64,000 bases of DNA from NCBI GenBank assembly GCA_000378885.1, contig KB900456.1:116446-180445 (forward strand), written 5' to 3'. A program made the position numbers and the translations under genes. The notes beneath the pieces are model-generated. The model was given only the letters and a program-made list of their open reading frames with translations. It ran no database searches and was not told the DNA's origin. This document shows positions 27,819-34,087 of this stretch, piece after piece. The first letter of the stretch is position 1. Each line of letters begins with the position of its first letter. Origin of the DNA: an actinobacterium SCGC AAA044-N04. Lineage in GTDB: Bacteria; Actinomycetota; Actinomycetes; Nanopelagicales; Nanopelagicaceae.

Positions 27819-29909
27819 TCAGCTATTACTCAATTGTTTTGATAAAGACTGCTTGATTAGCCCAATTACATAAGGCAATTCATCAATCTTTTTGAAGTTA
27901 ATTGATACATCCCCATTACCCCAGCGGCCCTTACCTGTAACGTCCGTAGCTATTCCTCGAGGGTCATCTATTTCAGAGAATTTCAAATTAAGTGAGAGTC
28001 GAAGCCAGCGAGCCTTGGGAATCACGTCGACAAAATTGGTCTCAGCCTTAAATGCGATGTAATACTTCAGAAATGTCTCCGAAATATTTGAATCAAGTGC
28101 GAGAACTTCTGCTCTCAGCGCATCAAATAGGGCTCTGACTTCTTGACGTTCCAGATTCGGATGGTCTGCCAGTGTGTAGTTAGAGGCTGCGCTTTTGACT
28201 GCTTCGAACTTCTTCAACGTTCCAGCATCGACTTCAAAACGTGGCCAAATCTCAATCGCTCGCTTAGATAGGAATGCTGCTCGTTCAAGAATTGATGATT
28301 CGTTCCAAACCTCTGCTTCGCGCACCCTTTCATTTAGCGTGAGGGGACTTTGCAAAAATCCACCTTTCATCGATTTCTTTTCCTTGAAAGGTTTATCGCT
28401 GTATTCACTGTTATAGCCAGTTAAAGTGAGGTTACCTAAAGTGTGAAGATATTTGGCTTGAATCTCTTCCCAATTATCACCCAAGTCATTTTTCCATTCA
28501 GCGGAAAGGTTTGGATTCTGAGGAAGAATATGCTCGATAGTGTAATTCTCTACTGCTACTAGTTCTTTTTTCCCGAAATTCTCCATCTTTCGCAGCCAAT
28601 AGGCTCTTGAATAAATGTTGTATAAATCCTTTGTTTCAAATGCCAATCGGAATTCTTCATTACCTGGAAAACGTCTGTAGCTAGGCAAGGAGTAAAAGTG
28701 AGCATAAATACTGTTCAAGTAGTCATTCTTTACTAGGTACCTTGAAAACTCAGCAAAAGTCTTATTCATAGAGTTCGTTGGAATTTCACAAATTGAACGG
28801 CGGAATACGTAGCTCTCGACTAATTTGATAGCCGTACCGAACTCTTTTTCAGTGAGTGTGCCAGCGTCATAATCTGCATAAAGTTCAAGTAACAAAGGGT
28901 AAGCAACACTGTAATTAAGGTCCTGAATGAGGTCTTTGAACAGAGGCTTCAGTGCAGGATTGGTCTCGCCACCCAGAGCCATCGCAACAAAGTACTTAGA
29001 GTACTTTCGAATCTCAGCGACAAGGTCGGTAACTCCATCTTCCTTATCAAATTTAGTTGAGTACTCTTTAAAGGCTTCATAAACTTCACTCACGCGAGGA
29101 ACGTCGCCAGTCTTTATCGTCAAGTAGTGTCGCATGAATGCATCGAATTCATCCCCATAGGCTTCCTGACCGAATTCAAGTTCCATCGGACGCCAGTACT
29201 GTGCATACAAGCTATTCTGCAATTCAGGTTCTAAGCCCATTAATATGAAGTTTCGAATTAAATCGGCTTGACTGAGGGCCTTACCAGTTGAGTTCATGCT
29301 TTCAAAAATGAGTTGTGGATTATCTTGATTTCTTTCAAGTGATATATCCACAATCATTAGCTTTGCGAGTCCGTTACAGATTTCATTTATGTGCTTGCCA
29401 TTTAATTTAATCTGCTCAGCGAAGTAATCAAAATTCTCCCGAATCTTAATTGACGCAGCAAGAGGATAATCATTTCCCTTTATGAGAGCCTTTAAGGTGT
29501 CTTTGTCGGTATCTGAGAGAACTAGTTTGTAAAAACGTTCATCTTTTTCAAGTGAGTTTGTGAGGTAGTTATGTCGAATCTTTTCAGCAGAGAAACCCTC
29601 GACAGGCTCTGAATCTCCTACGGCTCGGGCAAGCGCTTCGAGGATAAGACTGATAGTTGTAAGACGTTGCTGCCCATCGATTACTAGAAGTGGAGCCTGC
29701 AAAGTTACTTGCGACTGTCCGCCTTCAACGTAGACGATAGACCCGATGAAGTGAACGCCAATGTCTGAATTAGAACCGACGCGAAGAATGTCTTCCCAGA
29801 GTTGCTGACACTGCTTCTCGTCCCAGGAGTAATTTCTCTGGTAAATGGGAATTACGAACTGACTAGCCTTATGCAGGAATCCCAACAGTTTTGTCGCGTT
29901 CGCCTTCAA
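27819..29909 (-). CDS. DUF262/DUF1524 protein, single-chain GmrSD-like nuclease
   Basis: A 696-residue three-part protein. The N-terminal DUF262 (GmrS-like) part has FVIPIYQRNYSWDEKQC and the LLVIDGQQRLTTISL motif, thought to bind and split a nucleotide in this family, plus FESMNSTGKALSQADLIRN. The middle DUF1524 (GmrD-like) HNH nuclease shows YTIEHILPQNP followed by TLGNLTLTGYNSEYSD, with His and Asn residues of the His-Asn-His fold. The last ~100 residues (LRLSLNLKFSEIDDP ... GRWGNGDVSI) resemble the DUF5655 add-on domain. Related proteins are type IV restriction enzymes against phages with modified DNA. The start is TTG, with GGGGGAA just upstream. Confidence 0.9.
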   Translation of the reverse strand: MKANATKLLGFLHKASQFVIPIYQRNYSWDEKQCQQLWEDILRVGSNSDIGVHFIGSIVYVEGGQSQVTLQAPLLVIDGQQRLTTISLILEALARAVGDSEPVEGFSAEKIRHNYLTNSLEKDERFYKLVLSDTDKDTLKALIKGNDYPLAASIKIRENFDYFAEQIKLNGKHINEICNGLAKLMIVDISLERNQDNPQLIFESMNSTGKALSQADLIRNFILMGLEPELQNSLYAQYWRPMELEFGQEAYGDEFDAFMRHYLTIKTGDVPRVSEVYEAFKEYSTKFDKEDGVTDLVAEIRKYSKYFVAMALGGETNPALKPLFKDLIQDLNYSVAYPLLLELYADYDAGTLTEKEFGTAIKLVESYVFRRSICEIPTNSMNKTFAEFSRYLVKNDYLNSIYAHFYSLPSYRRFPGNEEFRLAFETKDLYNIYSRAYWLRKMENFGKKELVAVENYTIEHILPQNPNLSAEWKNDLGDNWEEIQAKYLHTLGNLTLTGYNSEYSDKPFKEKKSMKGGFLQSPLTLNERVREAEVWNESSILERAAFLSKRAIEIWPRFEVDAGTLKKFEAVKSAASNYTLADHPNLERQEVRALFDALRAEVLALDSNISETFLKYYIAFKAETNFVDVIPKARWLRLSLNLKFSEIDDPRGIATDVTGKGRWGNGDVSINFKKIDELPYVIGLIKQSLSKQLSNS

Positions 29910-29958
29910 GATTCCCCCACTTAGTCAAAGTTGCGCCTACTTTTTTAATGATTGAAAC

Positions 29959-30459
29959 TTACTGCACTTCGCTGACATCCAAAATACGCTTGTTCTCCTT
30001 CTTTTCGCAGAGACTGTTCAAATATGCGACAAAATCCTTGTTGCACAGGGCATTAGGGCTTCGGCGGGCACGAATCAGGGCAATCGCATCATCGGCTCTA
30101 TAGCCATCCAGCATCAGTGCGATGGCCATGATTATTCCTGACCTGTTCCAACCAGCCTGACACCTCGCGAGTACGCGCTTGCCTTGCTTCCATTCGCTGT
30201 GTAGCCATTCGGCGATGGCGTGAATTTCTGGAAGATTTTTATCATCCAAAACTGAATCTGGGAAACCAAATCTACGTTCGGAAACGCCCCAAGAAACTGG
30301 ATGAGCACTCGCATAAAGTGTTGCAACCGAATCAAATTCTGATTTCGCTCCAATTAGTCCGACACTCTTCGGATAGCAAATTATGTCATCATCTGCGGTG
30401 CCACCCATGAACAATCCTGGCAAAATCTCACTATATAACTCTGTATCTATTCCGTTCAT
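29959..30459 (-). CDS. Dual-specificity/tyrosine phosphatase-like protein paired with ARPP-1
   Basis: A 166-residue protein of the cysteine phosphatase superfamily. The active-site CX5R loop is VLARCQAGWNRSGIIMA, with the usual His before Cys replaced by Arg. The upstream FGFPDSVLDD offers the general-acid Asp. The short form has no other domain. Its ATG touches the stop codon of the ARPP-1-like gene (TAA ATG) and a perfect AGGAGG (30465-30470) lies inside the last codons of that gene, the strongest ribosome-binding site I noticed in the island, so the two proteins are made in coupled fashion. Substrate unknown; a phosphorylated or ADP-ribose-type small molecule is as possible as a protein. 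Confidence 0.82.
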   Translation of the reverse strand: MNGIDTELYSEILPGLFMGGTADDDIICYPKSVGLIGAKSEFDSVATLYASAHPVSWGVSERRFGFPDSVLDDKNLPEIHAIAEWLHSEWKQGKRVLARCQAGWNRSGIIMAIALMLDGYRADDAIALIRARRSPNALCNKDFVAYLNSLCEKKENKRILDVSEVQ

Positions 30460-31392
30460 TTATACCTCCTGAAGTATTCGATGTTTTCTATTTAGTGCCG
30501 TGATGTGGACAAGTCCTCCATCGGAATCACTCAGTGCATTTGTATCTACGCTTTCACCGCCACCAAGTAATCGCATACTCATTCCACCTTTTCCAGCTAT
30601 CGCGAGTTTGTTCAAAGTCGCCATTTCGAAAAAATCTTGTACTTTTTCTTTGGAAGTGGGCAAATATTCAAGGTGGTCTAAATCAAAAGATAGTGAATTA
30701 AGGGATGCCCGGATTATCTTTCTTAGAGCCCTGTAGTTTGAAAAACCTTCAAGAAATAGCGGCTCACCCTCAAATGCAATGAGTAGCGCGTTTTGCCCTC
30801 GCAATAACTGAAGTGAAGAACCAACTTCAAAGTCTAAAGATTGCGAGATATTACTAGTTAGAGAATCCTCCTCCATTATTTGCTTAAGCGAGTTTGTCGG
30901 ACGTCTTCCGGTTCGGTTCTCCAAGTTTGTGACTTGACGCCACACTTTTTGCTGCCTTGTTGCTACGTCAATATTCCAAATACGCTTTTCACTAACAAAA
31001 ACGCGTCCAGCGACTTGAATTGAAAGAGGTGCTCTTCCGCCATCAACTTCTGTTTGGCCTTGGCCCCACCTACCTCGTTCCACACAGGACACATTGGCTA
31101 CGACTGAAGACATTGGAGCTACGAGTTCAGATTCGTCAAAAGTACGAACCTGAAGTAAGTCGCCTCCTATTACCCACCCAATTGGAATCAGAACTGCTTC
31201 GGAAGTTGGATTGAACACCTCAATTCTTCCAATCTCGGGGCCTCCACCTTCGTCATATTCACGAAAAATTAATTGGTTGATGGAGGGAGGGACTTGGTAA
31301 TCCATTTTGGATAAGCCATTCCACCGTATAGGCCAAATTTGAAGTGGCCCAACTTGCTGTGTTTGGTTCAGAAAAAGTTCAATAGAAGTCAT
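30460..31392 (-). CDS. ARPP-1-like domain protein
   Basis: A 310-residue protein. The core VLIPIGWVIGGDLLQVRTFDES, then ELVAPMSSVVANVSCVERGRW, matches what I remember of the ARPP-1 family, in which a 'GExLxGaxQ-R-xN' strand is followed by 'VPVSCVExGRW'. That family was named for its gene neighbourhoods with ADP-ribosylglycohydrolases and rhodanese/phosphatase-superfamily proteins and was predicted to be part of conflict or defence systems; its biochemistry is, as far as I know, unsettled. Here the phosphatase directly follows, which fits the name. The start codon lies within the palindrome AAGTCATATGACTT, so expression is likely repressed by whatever binds it. No Shine-Dalgarno is visible; translation may be leaderless. 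Confidence 0.75.
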   Translation of the reverse strand: MTSIELFLNQTQQVGPLQIWPIRWNGLSKMDYQVPPSINQLIFREYDEGGGPEIGRIEVFNPTSEAVLIPIGWVIGGDLLQVRTFDESELVAPMSSVVANVSCVERGRWGQGQTEVDGGRAPLSIQVAGRVFVSEKRIWNIDVATRQQKVWRQVTNLENRTGRRPTNSLKQIMEEDSLTSNISQSLDFEVGSSLQLLRGQNALLIAFEGEPLFLEGFSNYRALRKIIRASLNSLSFDLDHLEYLPTSKEKVQDFFEMATLNKLAIAGKGGMSMRLLGGGESVDTNALSDSDGGLVHITALNRKHRILQEV

Positions 31393-31399
31393 ATGACTT
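31386..31399. promoter_or_regulatory. Palindromic operator copy 1 over the ARPP-1 start codon
   Basis: AAGTCATATGACTT is a perfect 14-bp palindrome. The minus-strand ATG of the ARPP-1-like gene (31392-31390) is part of its centre. An identical copy lies 42 bases to the right. Confidence 0.82.
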
Positions 31400-31427
31400 T
31401 ATTGTAGTGACTACGACTCGCTTTGTA

Positions 31428-31441
31428 AAGTCATATGACTT
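31428..31441. promoter_or_regulatory. Palindromic operator copy 2 in the divergent promoter region
   Basis: A second exact AAGTCATATGACTT. It sits 42 bases from copy 1 (close to four helical turns) and 47 bases from copy 3. A possible half-site, ACGACT, lies between copies 1 and 2 at 31413-31418. Confidence 0.82.
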
Positions 31442-31474
31442 ATACTTTAAATTGAGGCAAAATGCCTCTAGGCT

Positions 31475-31488
31475 AAGTCGTATGACTT
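31475..31488. promoter_or_regulatory. Palindromic operator copy 3 over the HTH gene start codon
   Basis: AAGTCGTATGACTT differs from the other copies by one base. Its central ATG (31482-31484) is the proposed plus-strand start codon of the small HTH protein, mirroring copy 1 on the other side. Confidence 0.8.
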
Positions 31489-31784
31489 CAAGGAGTGAGA
31501 CGGCCAGGATATTGGAACGTCTTTTTGAGAAGGATGTTTTGGATATTCACGGCGTTGCTGATTGGCTCGAAATTTCGCGTTCAAGTGTAAATACACTTAT
31601 CTCTATTCCAGAAAAAGCTTTTCCAGCACCTATTTATGAATTGAGGGGGAAAAATCGACACCCAGTGCGCTACTGGTGGAAGCTCGACATTGAAAACTGG
31701 AAGAATTCTCGTTCACAGTCCAAAAGTTCAAAAACAGTAAAAAGTAAAAATATTAAGTCTTCTGCCAGGAATCAAGCAACCTGA
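31482..31784 (+). CDS. Small helix-turn-helix protein, probable autoregulator
   Basis: About 100 residues. The N-terminal half SETARILERLFEKDVLDIHG is followed by VADWLEISRSSVNTLIS, a good helix-turn-helix with recognition helix SRSSVNTLI; YELRGKNRHPVRYWWKLDIENW resembles the wing of AlpA/excisionase-like small DNA-binding proteins. The tail is Lys/Ser-rich. The frame is open from a GTG at 31407, but that would read codons through operator copies 2 and 3; I prefer the ATG at 31482 in copy 3 (leaderless). It is divergent from the ARPP-1/phosphatase pair and most simply is the repressor binding the three palindromes. An excisionase-like role is an alternative. Confidence 0.7.
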   Translation: MTSRSETARILERLFEKDVLDIHGVADWLEISRSSVNTLISIPEKAFPAPIYELRGKNRHPVRYWWKLDIENWKNSRSQSKSSKTVKSKNIKSSARNQAT

Positions 31785-31860
31785 AATATTCGATGTATAA
31801 AGTTTTGTCAGTGCCCCAAGATAGGCTCTAACTAGGTTCTCTTAGATTGGAAAGATTAAA

Positions 31861-33018
31861 TTGCCAGAGAGTAGTGCGCGAAAGACGAAGACGCCTAATT
31901 TAAGTCGCTACTCTGCTGTAGCGGAAAAATTAATGGCGGAATATGACCCCAATCGGGTTTTTGTGGACACCACTAAAGTGAAGAAAACTTTAAGAGGTTT
32001 TGGGACTGTTGACCTATTTGCTGGCGCAGGTGGAATGTCTTTAGGTTTCCAACAGGCTGGTTTTAAAATACTTTCAGCGGTCGAAGTTGTGGATATTGCA
32101 GCCGAAACTCATCATTTAAATTTCCCCAATTCTCACGTTCATTGCGGAGACATCGCGGAGTATGACCCACTGAAAGTCGTAAAAAAGAAAGATGTCAAGG
32201 TGGTAGTTGGTGGCCCCCCTTGCCAAGGTTTTAGCGTTGCAGGAAAGAGAGACCCGAATGACCCTCGCAACAAACTATTCCGCGAATTTGTGCGAGTAGT
32301 TGATGTATTAAAGCCGGACTATTTTGTGATGGAAAATGTCCCAGGAATTCTCACGATGCAAAATGGGAAAGTAGCAGAGGCCATTCTGGAAGCATTTGCA
32401 GAAATTGGGTATACCTCAGTTTCAATTGCTGTTTTAGAAACCGCTACCTTGGGTGTGGCGCAACTTCGTAGCCGTGCGATATTTATAGGAAATGCAAAGG
32501 GTTTGCCGAATCCTTTTCCAGCACCAATTCTAGATAAAAACAACTTTGTTCCAATTGAAAAAGTTATTTCTGATTTACCAGCTGATAGTCCAATTCCAGA
32601 AATTAATCACGAATGGACAAGACACTCCAAGAAATTTATCGAGAGAATTTCGAAAGTTAAACCAGGGGAATCTTTGTACCCAACATTTTTAGATGCCTAC
32701 AAACGCCAATATCTTGGCGTACCGAGCATGACCATCAAGGAAAACCATGGCGGAACGCATATTCACCCGACTCTAAATAGGTGCATTTCGGCGCGCGAGA
32801 TGGCTAGACTACAAAGTTTCCCTGACACATTTATATTTGCGGGAACTATGAAAAAGGCAATGTGGCAAATCGGCAATGCTGTGGCTCCACTAATGGCCGA
32901 AGCTATAGGAAAAGCCCTAATTCCATTCCTAGAATCAATCGAAACTGGAGATGTACCAAAATTCAAAGAGTGGATTCCACCAGCTCAAATGAATGGAACT
33001 CAACTAAAGCTGCTATAG
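31861..33018 (+). CDS. DNA (cytosine-5) methyltransferase
   Basis: A 385-residue C5-cytosine methyltransferase with a TTG start behind GGAAAG. Motif I is VDLFAGAGGMSLGFQQAGF, motif IV is VVGGPPCQGFSVAGKRD with the catalytic Cys, motif VI is FVMENVPGIL, motif VIII is QLRSRAIFIG, motif IX includes RCISAREMARLQSFPDTF and motif X is QIGNAVAPLMAEAI. The variable target-recognition region between VIII and IX is short and includes MTIKENHGGTHIHP. It faces an HNH endonuclease gene whose stop shares CTATAG with its own, forming a probable type II restriction-modification pair. The recognised sequence cannot be read from the protein. Confidence 0.94.
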   Translation: MPESSARKTKTPNLSRYSAVAEKLMAEYDPNRVFVDTTKVKKTLRGFGTVDLFAGAGGMSLGFQQAGFKILSAVEVVDIAAETHHLNFPNSHVHCGDIAEYDPLKVVKKKDVKVVVGGPPCQGFSVAGKRDPNDPRNKLFREFVRVVDVLKPDYFVMENVPGILTMQNGKVAEAILEAFAEIGYTSVSIAVLETATLGVAQLRSRAIFIGNAKGLPNPFPAPILDKNNFVPIEKVISDLPADSPIPEINHEWTRHSKKFIERISKVKPGESLYPTFLDAYKRQYLGVPSMTIKENHGGTHIHPTLNRCISAREMARLQSFPDTFIFAGTMKKAMWQIGNAVAPLMAEAIGKALIPFLESIETGDVPKFKEWIPPAQMNGTQLKLL

Positions 33019-33915
33019 CTTTCTAATTCTTTTTTGAAGTGCTTGCCGCCACTCTGCTAAGTCATACCACCCGCAGCCGACGCAACCTGCTTCTGCTTTT
33101 TTGCCTTGCTTTGGAATCGAAGATTCCCAATTTTTTTCTCCCGCATAAAAGAATTCGATACCGTAGGGTGAACCACGCTCGTCAGTCTGGAAGCAATTTC
33201 GACACACTTCGCGCTTTTGCTGATTTCGCTGATTATCGATTAGCTGAAAATCGTGAAGAATTTCTTCATCTGTGAGATTCTCAAGATTATCCCTAAGCGT
33301 GCTTGTATCCCACCGAATTTCAGGAAACTTATGGTCAATTATCAAGTGGTCTTTTTTAATTTTGCGGTTCTCATATACATCTATTCCGTTGAGTAGGGTG
33401 ATAATCCTGTCCTTAAGTTTTGGAGACCAAGATTCATAACCTGTTGCTCCACCTCGGGGTATTGGTAAAAGCATTAAGTGTGTGCAATTCTTTTTAAGTT
33501 TCTCATCCCACATCTTAGTTCGAGTCGCGATTGTGTAGCCCTGGTCTTTTAAATCTTGTATTCTTCGTGCTGGGTTATTATTTGCTGGAAAGTCTGACTC
33601 AGCCGATTTCCAATTAAAATCGCTCACCAGCACATCAAAAAAGGGCTTAGTAACTGCGGCGGATTTATTGGCCCAGTAGGCTTTTTGTTCAGAGCGATAG
33701 GCTACCCAATGCTTTGGATTGCACATTTCGTAAACTTGACTTAAGTACGCTTTAATCTCTTCTTTGGACTTCTCAGATAAATCTAAACCTGTCCGTCTAT
33801 ACACAATTGGGACATCCCAGTCATACACGTCGCTCCCATAGGTGAATTTCACATTTATATAAACTTCAGAGGCTTTTCCATGGGAACGTTCTTCAAGGAT
33901 TTCAACTGGGTTCAT
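33013..33915 (-). CDS. HNH restriction endonuclease, partner of the methyltransferase
   Basis: About 300 residues from ATG 33915; a TTG at 33942 would add nine residues. The HNH nuclease motif is LIIDHKFPEIRW followed by FQLIDNQRNQQKREVCRNC, with two Cys pairs (VCRNC and GCVGCGWYD) that could bind a structural zinc. The N-terminal ~170 residues have no recognised domain and probably hold specificity. Location tail to tail with the cytosine methyltransferase, with overlapping stops, makes it the likely cutting partner in a type II system. It is the last gene before the right island end, only about 50 bases from the 19-base repeat. Confidence 0.83.
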   Translation of the reverse strand: MNPVEILEERSHGKASEVYINVKFTYGSDVYDWDVPIVYRRTGLDLSEKSKEEIKAYLSQVYEMCNPKHWVAYRSEQKAYWANKSAAVTKPFFDVLVSDFNWKSAESDFPANNNPARRIQDLKDQGYTIATRTKMWDEKLKKNCTHLMLLPIPRGGATGYESWSPKLKDRIITLLNGIDVYENRKIKKDHLIIDHKFPEIRWDTSTLRDNLENLTDEEILHDFQLIDNQRNQQKREVCRNCFQTDERGSPYGIEFFYAGEKNWESSIPKQGKKAEAGCVGCGWYDLAEWRQALQKRIRKL

Positions 33916-33966
33916 AAGTAGATTATGAAGCCCAGCTATCAAAAAAACCAGTATTCCTAGAGATTA

Positions 33967-33985
33967 GCTTATAGGGCGACTCTTC
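33967..33985 (+). repeat. attR-like copy of the rnpB 3' end
   Basis: A perfect second copy of the final 19 bases of rnpB. It is followed by TTTTATAATTTCG, which would be the original downstream flank of rnpB before integration; the T-run could have been part of the native transcript end. No other piece of rnpB is present here. Confidence 0.9.
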
Positions 33986-34087
33986 TTTTATAATTTCGTG
34001 CTCAAGGCGTGAAATTCACAGGATTTTCCTAGGGTTTCTGATCTAAGACTTCTGGTAAGCACCAGATATCTCATTTACAGTTTTGAA

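Larger units (their letters stand above)
27308..33985. mobile_element. Genomic island integrated at rnpB, defence-type cargo, no integrase found
   Basis: The 6.7 kb between the two 19-base rnpB repeats has the layout of a site-specific integrative element that uses the 3' end of a structural RNA gene. It contains a small zinc-ribbon protein, a DUF262/DUF1524 nuclease, an ARPP-1-like protein with a phosphatase, a small HTH protein, and a cytosine methyltransferase with an HNH endonuclease. None of the reading frames resembles a tyrosine or serine recombinase, so the element is either a decayed relic or depends on a recombinase made elsewhere. Clusters of short repeats lie just inside the left end. 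Confidence 0.82.

Noticed and set aside
31407-31481. GTG start for the HTH protein
   Set aside because: It would encode 25 residues through two operator copies and has no ribosome-binding site; not excluded, but less likely than the ATG in copy 3.
30471-31800. The shared ATTCGATGT at about 30474 and 31789 as a repeat of interest
   Set aside because: Nine matching bases in AT-rich DNA with no symmetric position are likely chance.
27308-33985. Search for an integrase, transposase or phage structural genes in the island
   Set aside because: No reading frame shows recombinase motifs (R-H-R-Y or serine-recombinase type) or phage proteins; the island call rests on the att repeats and cargo only.
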